From the NCBI RefSeq assembly GCF_030766825.1, contig NZ_JASFDV010000024.1, forward strand, positions 1 through 64,000: a stretch of DNA of 64,000 bases, in the 5' to 3' direction. The notes under the pieces are model-generated. The model ran no database searches, was not told where the DNA came from, and saw only the letters and a list, made by a program, of their open reading frames with translations. Of the stretch, positions 42,299 through 51,525 are shown piece by piece. A program made the translations under genes and the position numbers. Source of the stretch: Nocardiopsis sp. CC223A (GTDB lineage: Bacteria > Actinomycetota > Actinomycetes > Streptosporangiales > Streptosporangiaceae). Numbering within the stretch: the first letter of the stretch is position 1; each line of letters starts with the position of its first letter.

Positions 42299-43285
42299 GT
42301 GCGGATCTCCGATGTGGCCCGGCACGCCGGTGTGTCGCCCAGCACGGTCTCCTATGTCCTCAGCGGGAAACGCTCGATCTCCGAGACCACCCGCCGCCGG
42401 GTGCTCGACAGCATCGACGCCCTGGGCTACCGCCCGCACGCGGGCGCCCGGTCCCTGGCCAGCCGCCGCAGCAACGTGCTGGCGCTGGTCGTCCCGCTGC
42501 GCGAGGACGTGCACGTCCCCGTGGCGATGCGGTTCGCGGTCTCGGTGGTCACCGCCGCCCGCGCCCACGACCACGACGTCCTCCTGCTCACCCAGGGGGA
42601 GGGCCCGGCGGGCCTGCACCGGGTGGCGGGCAGTGCCATGGTGGACGGGATCGTCGTCATGGACGTGGAGACCGACGACGCCCGCGTCCCCGTGCTGCGC
42701 TCCCTGGACCTGCCCTCGGTCCTCATCGGTGTCCCGGCCGACACCGAGGGTCTGACCTGCGTCGACCTGGACTTCGCGGCGGCGGGAGCCGCCTGTGTGC
42801 ACCACCTGGCCGACCTGGGGCACCGGGACATCGCCTTCGTCGGCCAGCCCGCGTCGGTGTACGAGCGCCGCACCGGGTTCGCCGAGCGCACCCTGACCGG
42901 GTTCGAGGCAGCCGCCCTCGAATGCGGCGTGCGGGCCACCTCCCACCCCTGCGACCCGGCGGGTGCCCGGGACCTGGCGTCCGCGCTGGTCCGGGACCGG
43001 CCCGGGCTCAGCGGCCTCATCGTCCACAACGAGGCCTCGCTCGCCCCCCTGCTGGACGCCTTCGCCGACCACGGCCGGGTGCCACCGGAGATCTCCGTGG
43101 TCGCCCTGGGGTCGCTGCCGCAGGGGGCGCCGGACCTGACCCGGGTGGAGCTGCCGGCGGAGGAACTGGGCGCCCGTGCGGTGTCCCTGCTCATGGACCG
43201 GATCGACGACCCCGGACGGACCGAGGTCACCCTGCTGGAACCGCGGATCGTCCCGGGCCGGAGCACGGCCCCGCCGACGGGCTGA
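42299..43285 (+). CDS. LacI-family regulator of the xyloglucan locus
   Basis: 328 aa from GTG 42299. Longer in-frame starts exist upstream but would place the operator at 42266 inside the gene. N-terminal helix-turn-helix ISDVARHAGVSPSTVSYVLS and hinge helix LASRRSN are classic. The periplasmic-binding-like domain (LALVVPLREDVHVP; VDGIVVMDVETDDARVPVL; DLGHRDIAFVGQP) spans ~60-328. Four matching palindromes define its likely targets: itself, GH31, GH74 and the importer/GH3 pair. The inducer is presumably an oligosaccharide or xylose derivative from xyloglucan. Confidence 0.92.
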   Translation: MRISDVARHAGVSPSTVSYVLSGKRSISETTRRRVLDSIDALGYRPHAGARSLASRRSNVLALVVPLREDVHVPVAMRFAVSVVTAARAHDHDVLLLTQGEGPAGLHRVAGSAMVDGIVVMDVETDDARVPVLRSLDLPSVLIGVPADTEGLTCVDLDFAAAGAACVHHLADLGHRDIAFVGQPASVYERRTGFAERTLTGFEAAALECGVRATSHPCDPAGARDLASALVRDRPGLSGLIVHNEASLAPLLDAFADHGRVPPEISVVALGSLPQGAPDLTRVELPAEELGARAVSLLMDRIDDPGRTEVTLLEPRIVPGRSTAPPTG

Positions 43286-43327
43286 CCCCGCCGGGGCGGA
43301 CCTGCGGGCGTCCCGCCGCATGTGTCG

Positions 43328-43341
43328 TCGAAGCGCTTCGA
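43328..43341. promoter_or_regulatory. LacI-type operator 2 (GH31 gene)
   Basis: TCGAAGCGCTTCGA, perfect palindrome, 77 bp before the GH31 ATG and just after the lacI stop. Confidence 0.85.
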
Positions 43342-43418
43342 TGATCTCGTGCGTACACGAACACCGATCGTGACCGCGCCGACCGCGCGGTCCCACCCCC
43401 CGACCGGAAGGACGAGAC

Positions 43419-45413
43419 ATGTTCAACGAGATCGAGGACGGCGTCGAATGGCGGGGCGGCCACCAGGTCGTCCGGGTCCGGGCCTGGGGAGCCGACGGCC
43501 TGCGCGTCCAGGCCGGGCTGTCCGTCCTGCGCGAGGACCTGCCCGGGGCACTGGACGCTCCCCCCGCCACCGTCGGCGCCGTGCCCGGGGCGACCCTGGA
43601 CGGCGACCGGGCGCTGCTGGTCAACGGCGCGATCGCCGCCGAGATCGACGCCTCCGGCATGCTCCGCTTCCTGCGCGCCGAGGACGGTGTGCCCGGGGAG
43701 GAACTGCTCGCCGAGGAGCGCACCCACTTCTGGTGGCCGGGCCCGCGCGTCTACGCCTCCACCGGCAACGGCTACTACCGGATCGAGCAGCGGTTCCGCG
43801 CCTACGACGGCGAGCGCCTGTACGGGCTGGGCCAGCACACCCACGGCCTGTTCGACCACAAGGGCGCGGTGGTGGACCTGGTGCAGCGCAACGCGGAGGT
43901 CACCGTCCCCTTCGTCGTCTCCTCCCGCGGCTACGGGCTGCTGTGGAACAGCCCGGCGGTGGGCCGGGTGGAGTTCGCCGCCAACGGCACCCGGTGGACG
44001 GCCGACAGCGCCCGCCAGATCGACTACTGGATCACGGCCGGGCCCGAGCCGGCGGCGGTCCTGGAACGCTACGCCGACGCCACCGGGCACACCCCGATGC
44101 TGCCGGAGTTCGCCTCCGGGTTCTGGCAGTGCAAGCTGCGCTACCGCACCCAGGAGGAACTGCTGGAGGTCGCCCGGGGGTACCGCGACCGGGGGCTGCC
44201 GCTGTCGGTCATCGTCGCGGACTTCTTCCACTGGACCCACCTGGGCGACTGGCGGTTCGACCCGGCCGAGTGGCCCGACCCCCGGGCGATGGTCGAGGAG
44301 CTGCGGGGGATGGGGGTGGAGCTGATGGTGTCGGTGTGGCCGTCGGTGAGCCCGCTCAGCGAGAACTACCGGCCGATGTTGGAGGCCGGGCACCTGGTGG
44401 CCACCGAACAGGGGCCGCCGGTGCACGCCGACTGGGCCGACAAGGGTGTGGACGCCCACGTGCAGGTGTCGTTCTACGACCCGACCAAGCCGGAGGCCCG
44501 CGCCTACCTGTGGGAGCGGGTCCGCGAGAACTACCACTCCCTCGGCATCCGGGTGTGGTGGCTGGACGCCTGCGAGCCCGAGCTCAGGCCCGGCCACCCC
44601 GGCAACCTGCGCTACCACGCCGGGCCGGGCGCCGAGGTCGGCAACCTCTACCCGCGCGAGCACGCCCGCGCCTTCCACGAGGGGATGCTCGCGGCGGGCG
44701 AGGAGGAGGTGATCACCCTGTGCCGCTCGGCCTGGGCGGGCTCCCAGCGGTACGGGGCGGCCCTGTGGTCGGGGGACATCGCCCCCACCTTCGCGTCCCT
44801 GCGGGCCCAGGTCCGTGCCGGGCTGAACGTGGCGATGTCGGGGATCCCCTGGTGGACCACGGACGTCGGCGGGTTCCACGGCGGCGACCACGACGACCCG
44901 GAGTACCGGGAACTGCTGGTGCGGTGGTTCCAGTACGGGGTGTTCTGCCCGCTGCTGCGGCTGCACGGGTACCGCGAACCCTTCTCGCACGCCCTGTACC
45001 CGGAGATGACGGGCGGCCCCAACGAGGTGTGGTCCTACGGGGAGGAGGTGTACGGGCGGCTGCGGGAACTGCTGTTGCTGCGCGAACGGCTGCGCCCCTA
45101 CGTCATGGAGCAGATGCGCGTCGCCCACGAGCGGGGGCTGCCGCCGATGCGTCCGCTGTTCGTCGACCACCCCGGCGACCCGCGCGCCTGGGAGGAGGGC
45201 GACGCCTTCCTGTTCGGCCCGGACCTGCTGGTCGCCCCGGTCACCGAGTACGGGGCCCGCTCACGGCGGGTGTACCTGCCGCAGGGCGCGGACTGGACGG
45301 ACCCGTGGACGGGGCAGGCGCACCCGGGCGGCGCGGAGATCGTCCTGGACGCCCCGCTGGACCGGGCTCCGGTGCTGGTCAGGAAGGGGGCCGAGGTACC
45401 GGTCGCCGAGTGA
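43419..45413 (+). CDS. GH31 alpha-xylosidase-like glycosidase
   Basis: 664 aa, ATG with GGAAGGA upstream. No signal peptide, so cytoplasmic. N-terminal beta domain ~1-225, then the (beta/alpha)8 barrel. Nucleophile Asp383 in RVWWLDACEPEL; acid/base Asp453 in ALWSGDIAPTF; both in GH31 positions. The W-x-D-A-x-E-P-E form is typical of alpha-xylosidases rather than alpha-glucosidases. In this locus it should remove alpha-1,6-xylose from imported xyloglucan oligosaccharides. Alternative: another alpha-glycosidase of GH31. Controlled by operator 2. Confidence 0.85.
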   Translation: MFNEIEDGVEWRGGHQVVRVRAWGADGLRVQAGLSVLREDLPGALDAPPATVGAVPGATLDGDRALLVNGAIAAEIDASGMLRFLRAEDGVPGEELLAEERTHFWWPGPRVYASTGNGYYRIEQRFRAYDGERLYGLGQHTHGLFDHKGAVVDLVQRNAEVTVPFVVSSRGYGLLWNSPAVGRVEFAANGTRWTADSARQIDYWITAGPEPAAVLERYADATGHTPMLPEFASGFWQCKLRYRTQEELLEVARGYRDRGLPLSVIVADFFHWTHLGDWRFDPAEWPDPRAMVEELRGMGVELMVSVWPSVSPLSENYRPMLEAGHLVATEQGPPVHADWADKGVDAHVQVSFYDPTKPEARAYLWERVRENYHSLGIRVWWLDACEPELRPGHPGNLRYHAGPGAEVGNLYPREHARAFHEGMLAAGEEEVITLCRSAWAGSQRYGAALWSGDIAPTFASLRAQVRAGLNVAMSGIPWWTTDVGGFHGGDHDDPEYRELLVRWFQYGVFCPLLRLHGYREPFSHALYPEMTGGPNEVWSYGEEVYGRLRELLLLRERLRPYVMEQMRVAHERGLPPMRPLFVDHPGDPRAWEEGDAFLFGPDLLVAPVTEYGARSRRVYLPQGADWTDPWTGQAHPGGAEIVLDAPLDRAPVLVRKGAEVPVAE

Positions 45414-45805
45414 CCGGCGCCACAGGAATTTCCCGCGGGGGTCTCCCGTTGCACCCCGTGTGGGACGGTGCGGTAGCAAGTGTCCCCCGGGCTCAACCGA
45501 AGCCTTCACGGAATACCGCGCCCTCGGGCGGCCTCGGAGCCGTGTTGTGCACCCCGCCGTGAGGCGACCGCCGCACCGCCCCGCACAGACGGGGGACGGC
45601 CCCGCCGGACATGTCCGGCGGGGCCGTCGTCGTTCCCCGACCCCGGTGGGCCCGGGAAACGAGTGGGCACACCCTGCGGCGGCGCCGACCCCGGGGCCGG
45701 CGGCACACGCGGGAACGGCCCGTGTTCATGTGCCCGCGTGCGCACGCCCGTGGCCGGCGCCCGCCCTGCCGCGGCCCGCCCGTCGCCCCCGCGCGGGGCC
45801 GGGGC
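45414..45805. other. Convergent intergenic region
   Basis: 392 bp between GH31 and xylA ends. Besides the hairpin at 45595-45628 I see no gene, promoter or repeat. Confidence 0.6.
45595..45628. terminator. 34-bp perfect palindrome, convergent terminator
   Basis: The arms GACGGCCCCGCCGGACA and its complement meet without a spacer, centre ACATGT, giving a very stable hairpin with a short forced loop. It serves GH31 (plus) and xylA (minus). Confidence 0.8.
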
Positions 45806-46984
45806 TCAGGACCCGGCGCCCGGGCCTGGGCGCACGCCCAGCAGGTGTTCCAGGGCGAGCTGGTCCAGCCGCTCGAAGTGGTAGCCGCGCCCGCCGGCCG
45901 CGTCCGCGTCGAACTCCTCGGCCAGCAGTTCCGCCAGGCTCTCGCCCTCGCCCAGCGTGGACACCGCCAGCTCCGGCACCCGCGACGCCGCCAGGGCCTC
46001 CCGGACCTCCGGGTCGGCGCGGAACGCGGCGGCCTTCTCCCTGAGGATCAGGTAGTTGCGCATGCACGCCTCGGCGGACACCCACACACCGCTCATGTCC
46101 TCGGTGCGCGGCGGCTTGAAGTCGAAGTGCCGCGGCCCGGCGTACCCGGCGCCCTCCAACAGGTCGACCAGGAAGAACGCCTCCTTGACGTCGCCCGCGC
46201 CGAACCGCAGGTCCTGGTCGTACTTGACCCCGCGCTGGCCGTTGAGGTCGATGTGGAACAGCTTGCCCGCCCACAGGGCCTGGGCGACCCCGTGCGCGAA
46301 GTTCAGCCCGGCCATCTGCTCGTGCCCGACCTCCGGGTTGACCCCCACCATCTCGGGGTGCTCCAGCGAGTTGATGAACGCCAGCGCGTGGCCCACGGTG
46401 GGCAGCAGCACGTCGCCGCGCGGCTCGTTGGGCTTGGGCTCGATGGCGAACCGCAGGTCGTAGCCCTGTTCGCGCACGTACCCGCAGAGGATGTCGAACG
46501 CCTCGCGCAGCCGGTCCAGCGCGGCGGCGTCGTCCTTGCCCGCCTCGGTCTCGGCGCCGTCCTGGCCGCCCCAGCACACGTAGGTGGTGGCGCCGAAGGA
46601 CACCGCCAGGTCGATGTTGCGGACGACCTTGCGGATGGCGTGGCGGCGCACGTCGCGGCTGTTGGAGGTGAACCCGCCGTCGCGGAACACCGGGTGGGTG
46701 AACAGGTTGGTGGTGACCATGGGCACGGCCAGGCCGGTCTCGTCCAGGGCGCCCCGGAACCGCTTGAGGATCGCCTCGCGCTCGGCGGTGCCGCTGCCGG
46801 GCGGGACCAGGTCGTCGTCGTGGAACGTGATGCCGTAGGCGCCCAGCTCCGCGAGCCGGTGCACGGCGTCGACGGGGTCGAGCTCGGGCCGCACGGCGTC
46901 GCCGAAGGTGTTGACGCCGCGCCACCCCACGGTCCACAGCCCGAAGGTGAACCTGTCCTCGGGCGTCGGTCGGTACGCGGTCAT
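45806..46984 (-). CDS. xylA: Xylose isomerase
   Basis: 392 aa, ATG 46984 with AGGAGG upstream, normal length for the actinobacterial class. Start [19 protein letters not shown]; active-site His in [21 protein letters not shown]; the Glu/Asp metal ligands in [12 protein letters not shown] and [21 protein letters not shown]; and [13 protein letters not shown]. All are conserved. It converts D-xylose released by the locus enzymes into D-xylulose; no xylulokinase gene is in this window. It lies 46 nt after GH42 with a separate promoter. Confidence 0.95.
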   Translation of the reverse strand: MTAYRPTPEDRFTFGLWTVGWRGVNTFGDAVRPELDPVDAVHRLAELGAYGITFHDDDLVPPGSGTAEREAILKRFRGALDETGLAVPMVTTNLFTHPVFRDGGFTSNSRDVRRHAIRKVVRNIDLAVSFGATTYVCWGGQDGAETEAGKDDAAALDRLREAFDILCGYVREQGYDLRFAIEPKPNEPRGDVLLPTVGHALAFINSLEHPEMVGVNPEVGHEQMAGLNFAHGVAQALWAGKLFHIDLNGQRGVKYDQDLRFGAGDVKEAFFLVDLLEGAGYAGPRHFDFKPPRTEDMSGVWVSAEACMRNYLILREKAAAFRADPEVREALAASRVPELAVSTLGEGESLAELLAEEFDADAAGGRGYHFERLDQLALEHLLGVRPGPGAGS

Positions 46985-47014
46985 GGGAAGCCTCCTGGGG
47001 TCGGGGACCTCAGT

Positions 47015-47041
47015 TTGTCTAGATCCACAACTAATTGTCAA
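47015..47041 (-). promoter_or_regulatory. xylA promoter with a TTGT...ACAA element
   Basis: On the minus strand TTGACA (47041-47036) is a strong -35 box inside the last codons of GH42. The following DNA contains the inverted element TTGTCTAGATCCACAA (47015-47030), the kind of TTTGT/ACAAA site bound by ROK-type xylose repressors, and differs from the LacI palindromes. Confidence 0.5.
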
Positions 47042-49064
47042 CGGGGTGCCCGCGCAGCACCGCCACACCCCCTCCGGGCAGGTGCATTCCGTCGGCGGAC
47101 GCCTTGGACACCAGGTCCACCGCGCCCGCGCCCAGCCCCAGCCGGGCCGGGTCGATCCGCACCGACCGGTGCCCGTGGTTGGTGAGGAACACCCACGCGC
47201 CCTCCGGCCCCACCCGGCGCACCACGTCCAGGCCCTCCTCGGGGAAGGAGCCCCGGCCGACGGCCTCGGTGATCACCCGGCCCAGCCCCCGGTCGTTGAG
47301 GTGCGCGGACACGTACCAGGCCTCACCGGCCCCGTACCGGCGCCGCGTCACCGCGGGCAGCCCGTCCAGCACCCCGCCCGCGTAGGGCGCGACCGTCTCG
47401 GCCCCCTCCAGGTGCACGTGCTCGCTCCACAGGGTGACCTCCTCGCGGACCATCCCCACGTCCGCCCCGGCCTTCTCGCCCGCGGCCATCGGGTGGAACT
47501 CCTCCACCCGCACGCCCAGCAGGTCGCGCAGCATGCCGGGGTGGCCGCCGGTGCGCACCGTCCCGGTGGGGTCGGCGACGCCGCTCAGGTACGTGACCAC
47601 CAGCGTTCCGCCGTACTCGGTGTAGCGGGCCAGCCGCTCGGCGGCCTGCTCGGACAGCAGGTACAGGGACGGCACCACCAGCAGCGGCACCCGGGGCAGG
47701 TCCCGGTCCGGTCGCACGAAGTCCACCGTGCGCCCCGACCGCCACAGCACCCGGTGCACCTGGCGCACCGCCTCCAGGTAGTCGACGCGGTCCGACGGCA
47801 GGGTGGCGGCCCCCATCGCCCACCAGCTCTCCGGGTCCCAGGCGACGGCCGCGTCGGCGACCACGTCCGCCCCGGCCGTCTCGGCGATGCGGCCCAGCAC
47901 GTCGCCGAGCTCGCACACCTCCCGGAAGATCCGCGAGTCCGGCCCGGCGTGCGGCACCATGCCCGAGTGCCACTGCTCGGCGCCGCCCCGGGAGGCCCGC
48001 CACTGGAAGAACATCGCCCCCCGCGACCCCCGGGCGACGTGCGCCAGGCTGTGCCGGGCGATCTCCCCGGGCGCCTTGGGGCGGATGAGCCCCTTCTCGT
48101 AGACCATCCCGGCCGCCTGCTCCATCAGCAGCCACGGGCGGCCGCCCCCGGGGACCCGGTCCGCCCAGGAGCGGGCCAGGTCCCCGGCGAACGCCGTCTG
48201 CTCGTCCCCGCTCTCCCCGGCCCGGTCCGGGTAGTCGTCCACCGACACCAGGTCCACGTGCTCGGCCCACCGCCACGGGTCCACCGGCACCCAGTCGCCG
48301 AACGCCAGGTTGGTGGTGACCGGCACGTCCGGGGAGGCGGCCCGCAGCACGTCGCGCTGGTCCAGGAAGTGGTCGAGCATCTCGTCGGACAGGAACCGCC
48401 GGAAGTCCAGCACGTGCGCCGGGTTGGCCAGGTACTGCGTGGACCTGGGCGGCAGCACCTCGTCCCAGGAGCCGTACCGCTGGCTCCAGAACTCGGTGGT
48501 CCACGCCCGGTTCAGCGCGTCCAGGGTGTCGTGGCGGCGGCGCAGCCAGTCCCGGAACGCGCGGGCGCCGTGCTCGGAGTAGGTCCACGTCCCGTACTCG
48601 TTGTGCACGTGCCACATGGCCAGCGCCGGGTGGTGGGCGTAGCGCTCGGCCAGCGCCCGCACGACCCGCACCGACGCCCGCCGGTAGTCGGGCGAGCACA
48701 CGTCATAGGTGTCGCGGCTGCCGTGGGTGAGCCGGACCCCGTCGGCGTTCACGGGCAGGGCGTCGGGGTGGGCCAGCGAGAACCACGGCGGCGGCGACGC
48801 GGTGGGGGTGGCCAGCGCGACCTGGACGCCCGCCCCGTGCAGCCGGTCCAGCACCCGGTCCAGCCACGCGAAGTCGTACTCGCCCTCGCGCGGCTCCAGC
48901 CGCGACCAGGAGAACACCCCGACGGTGACCAGGTTGACGCCCGCCCGTCGCATCAGGTCGACGTCCTCGACGGCCGTCTCCTCCGGCCACTGCTCGGGGT
49001 TGTAGTCTCCGCCGAACCACAGTTTCCGGAGGGGCGGGCCGTGCGGCGGGGTCTGGGCGGCCAT
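47031..49064 (-). CDS. GH42 beta-galactosidase
   Basis: 677 aa, ATG 49064 with AAGGAG upstream. No signal peptide. GH42 plan: barrel ~10-390 with acid/base Glu156 in [12 protein letters not shown] and nucleophile Glu315 in [11 protein letters not shown]; then the trimerisation domain ~400-605 and a C-terminal beta domain ([14 protein letters not shown]). It hydrolyses beta-galactosides; in xyloglucan, galactose is beta-1,2-linked to xylose. It precedes xylA on the same strand. The start is divergent from GH95, only 83 bp away, and no LacI-type palindrome was seen in that gap. Confidence 0.92.
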   Translation of the reverse strand: MAAQTPPHGPPLRKLWFGGDYNPEQWPEETAVEDVDLMRRAGVNLVTVGVFSWSRLEPREGEYDFAWLDRVLDRLHGAGVQVALATPTASPPPWFSLAHPDALPVNADGVRLTHGSRDTYDVCSPDYRRASVRVVRALAERYAHHPALAMWHVHNEYGTWTYSEHGARAFRDWLRRRHDTLDALNRAWTTEFWSQRYGSWDEVLPPRSTQYLANPAHVLDFRRFLSDEMLDHFLDQRDVLRAASPDVPVTTNLAFGDWVPVDPWRWAEHVDLVSVDDYPDRAGESGDEQTAFAGDLARSWADRVPGGGRPWLLMEQAAGMVYEKGLIRPKAPGEIARHSLAHVARGSRGAMFFQWRASRGGAEQWHSGMVPHAGPDSRIFREVCELGDVLGRIAETAGADVVADAAVAWDPESWWAMGAATLPSDRVDYLEAVRQVHRVLWRSGRTVDFVRPDRDLPRVPLLVVPSLYLLSEQAAERLARYTEYGGTLVVTYLSGVADPTGTVRTGGHPGMLRDLLGVRVEEFHPMAAGEKAGADVGMVREEVTLWSEHVHLEGAETVAPYAGGVLDGLPAVTRRRYGAGEAWYVSAHLNDRGLGRVITEAVGRGSFPEEGLDVVRRVGPEGAWVFLTNHGHRSVRIDPARLGLGAGAVDLVSKASADGMHLPGGGVAVLRGHPVDN

Positions 49065-49147
49065 GTGGGGGACTCCTTAGGTTGGGCGGACGAACGAAGT
49101 ATGGCGAGAACCCCCCGCCCTTGGCACCCCCACCTCCCGGGAGCGAC

Positions 49148-51454
49148 ATGTCCCACGCCCCTACGTCCCCCCGCCGCGGCGTCCGAACACGCCACCCCGC
49201 CTCCTCCTGGGAGGACGCCCTGGTCACCGGAGGCGGTCGGGTCGGCGCGCTGGTCCACTCCACCGCCGGTCTCATCCGCCTCACCCTGGGCCACGAACGC
49301 CTCTTCCTGCCTGCCGCCGACGCCCTGCCCGCCCCGGAGACCGCGCGCATCCTGCCGGAACTGCGCGCCCTGCTCCTGGCGGGCCGCTCCCGTGCGGCCG
49401 CCGAACGGATCGCCGGGTTCGCCGCCGCCGAGGACCCCGGGTACGCCGGGACCCGGTGGATCGACCCGCTGGTCCCCGCGGCGGTGCTCTCGTTCGCCCC
49501 CCGCGCCCCGGTCCCGGGCGACCCGTTGCGGGAGTGCGACTTCGGCACCGGCGTGGTCACCGAGACCCTGCCGGACGGGACCCGGCACCGCGCGGTGGCC
49601 TCCCGGGCGGACGCGGTGGTCGCGGTGGAGCTGATCCGGGCCGCGGGGCTGGACGGAACGCTGTGCCTGGCCCCGCCGCAGGGGCCGCCGCCGGTGCGGA
49701 CCGCCGCGGACGCCGCCACCGCCGCGGACCGGCTGCGGTTGCGCGTCCGCTTCCCGGACCGCCCGGACGGCGCCCCGGCCGCCGCGCCCGCCGGGTACAC
49801 GGTCGAGTGCGCGCTCACCGCGACCGGCGGCACGGTCCGGCCGACCGCGTCCGGCCTGGAACTGCGCGGGGTGGAACGCCTGGAGGCCGTCGTCCGGATC
49901 ACCGTCGACCCGCCCGCCGGCCCGGCCGCGCCGGTCGGACCCGCTCCGGCCGGGCACGCCGGGTTCGACCGGGTCCTGGCCCGGCACGCACCGCTGCACG
50001 GCCACCTCATGGACCGGTTCCGCATCGGCCTGGACGGCCCGCCCGCCGAGGGGACCACTCCGGCGCACCTGGCCCGGCTGGTGGACGCCGGGCGGTACAC
50101 GATCGTGTCGAGCAGCGGCGACCTGCCGCCCACCCTCCAGGGGGTGTGGAGCGGCACCTACGACCCGCCCTGGCGGTCCGGCTACACCTTCGACGGCAAC
50201 CTGTTCTCCGCGGTGGCCGCCCTGCACGCCACCGGGACCCCCGAGCTGATGACCCCCGTGTTCGACCTGCTGGAGGGCATGCTCGGCGACCTGCGCGAGA
50301 ACGCCCGCCGCCTGTACGGCTGCCGGGGGATCCTGCTGCCCGCGCACGCCTCCACCTCCGGCCGCCACCACCACTTCGGCCCGGTGTGGTCCCTGACCTG
50401 CTGGACCGCCGGGGCCGCCTGGGCGGCCCGGCTGTACTGGGACCACTACTCCCACACCCGGGACCGGGACTTCCTGCGCGACCGGGCGCTGCCGTTCCTG
50501 ACCGAGGCGGCCCTGTTCCACGAGGACTTCCTCACCGCCGACGGGTTCGTCCCGTCGTACTCGCCGGAGAACACCCCCGCCGACGCGGACGGCCAGGCCT
50601 GCGTCAACGCCACCATGGACACGGCCGCCGTCCGCGACCTGTGCCGCAACCTCATCCGTACGCACCGGGTCCTGGGCCTGCCCGGCGGGCGGCGGTGGGC
50701 CGCCCTGGCCGCCCGCCTGCCCGCGTACCGGGTCGCACCCGGCGGGGAACTCGCCGAGTGGACGGGCCCGGCCGGGCCGCTGGAACAGGCCGAGGAGCAC
50801 GCCCACCGGCACGCCTCGCACCTGTACCCGCTCTGGTACGAGCCGGACCCGGCCCTGGCCGGGCCCCGCCTGCGCGCGGCCGCCGCGGCCGCGGTGCGCG
50901 CCCGCCTGGACTGGTGGCGGGGCGAGGAGTCCGACGAGATGGCGTTCGGGCTGGTCCAGCTCGGCCTGGCGGCGGCCCGGCTGGGGATGGCGCCGCAGGC
51001 GCACGCGGCCCTGGGGATGCTGGCCGCCCGCTACTGGCGGCCCACCCTGACCCCGACCCACAACCGGGGGGAGCTGTTCAACGTGGACATCGGCGGCGGG
51101 CTCCCCGCCGTCGCCGCCGCGATGCTGCTCGGCTCCACCGAGGGCCGGGCCGACCTGCTGCCCGCACTGCCGGGGACGTGGACCGCGGGCCGGGCGGCGG
51201 GGCTGCGCGGCCGGGGCGGGCTCATCGTCGACGTCCTGGAGTGGGAGCGGGGGGCGGCGCACGCCCGGCTGCGGTCGGTGGAGCCCCGGAGCTTCGCGAT
51301 CGCGTTCCCGGACGGAACCCGGAGCCGGGTGGACTGCGATCCCCGGCAGGCTATTTCGCTGCGATTTCAGACTTTCCTCCATGACCGCAGTCGAAGCGCT
51401 TCGAAAAGTTCCCCGAGCCCCTCTTGCCGGGCCCCCGAAGGGTATTCACACTGA
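49148..51454 (+). CDS. GH95-like alpha-L-fucosidase/galactosidase family protein, atypical active site
   Basis: 768 aa from ATG 49148 with GGGAG a few bases upstream. The GH95 plan is clear: N-terminal beta domain (ALVTGGGRVGALVHSTAGLI), (alpha/alpha)6 core with SYSPENTPA holding the expected catalytic Glu, PTHNRGELFNVDIGGG and a C-terminal beta domain. Where GH95 fucosidases have a N-x-N motif in NINTEMNYW, this protein has SGYTFDGNLFS, so the specificity may differ or activity may be altered. No signal peptide. The last ~25 codons run through operator 3 and end in Ser/Pro-rich residues, suggesting the original stop was lost. Confidence 0.7.
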   Translation: MSHAPTSPRRGVRTRHPASSWEDALVTGGGRVGALVHSTAGLIRLTLGHERLFLPAADALPAPETARILPELRALLLAGRSRAAAERIAGFAAAEDPGYAGTRWIDPLVPAAVLSFAPRAPVPGDPLRECDFGTGVVTETLPDGTRHRAVASRADAVVAVELIRAAGLDGTLCLAPPQGPPPVRTAADAATAADRLRLRVRFPDRPDGAPAAAPAGYTVECALTATGGTVRPTASGLELRGVERLEAVVRITVDPPAGPAAPVGPAPAGHAGFDRVLARHAPLHGHLMDRFRIGLDGPPAEGTTPAHLARLVDAGRYTIVSSSGDLPPTLQGVWSGTYDPPWRSGYTFDGNLFSAVAALHATGTPELMTPVFDLLEGMLGDLRENARRLYGCRGILLPAHASTSGRHHHFGPVWSLTCWTAGAAWAARLYWDHYSHTRDRDFLRDRALPFLTEAALFHEDFLTADGFVPSYSPENTPADADGQACVNATMDTAAVRDLCRNLIRTHRVLGLPGGRRWAALAARLPAYRVAPGGELAEWTGPAGPLEQAEEHAHRHASHLYPLWYEPDPALAGPRLRAAAAAAVRARLDWWRGEESDEMAFGLVQLGLAAARLGMAPQAHAALGMLAARYWRPTLTPTHNRGELFNVDIGGGLPAVAAAMLLGSTEGRADLLPALPGTWTAGRAAGLRGRGGLIVDVLEWERGAAHARLRSVEPRSFAIAFPDGTRSRVDCDPRQAISLRFQTFLHDRSRSASKSSPSPSCRAPEGYSH
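51391..51404. promoter_or_regulatory. LacI-type operator 3 (GH74 gene), inside the GH95 3' end
   Basis: TCGAAGCGCTTCGA, perfect palindrome, 122 bp before the GH74 start and 51-64 bp before the GH95 stop codon. Confidence 0.85.
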
Positions 51455-51525
51455 TCGGGAATTGGCGTCCTCCCGGGGCCCGGAATCCCCGGTAGGGCGT
51501 GACCCCCCGATTTCAGGAGCCCCGC

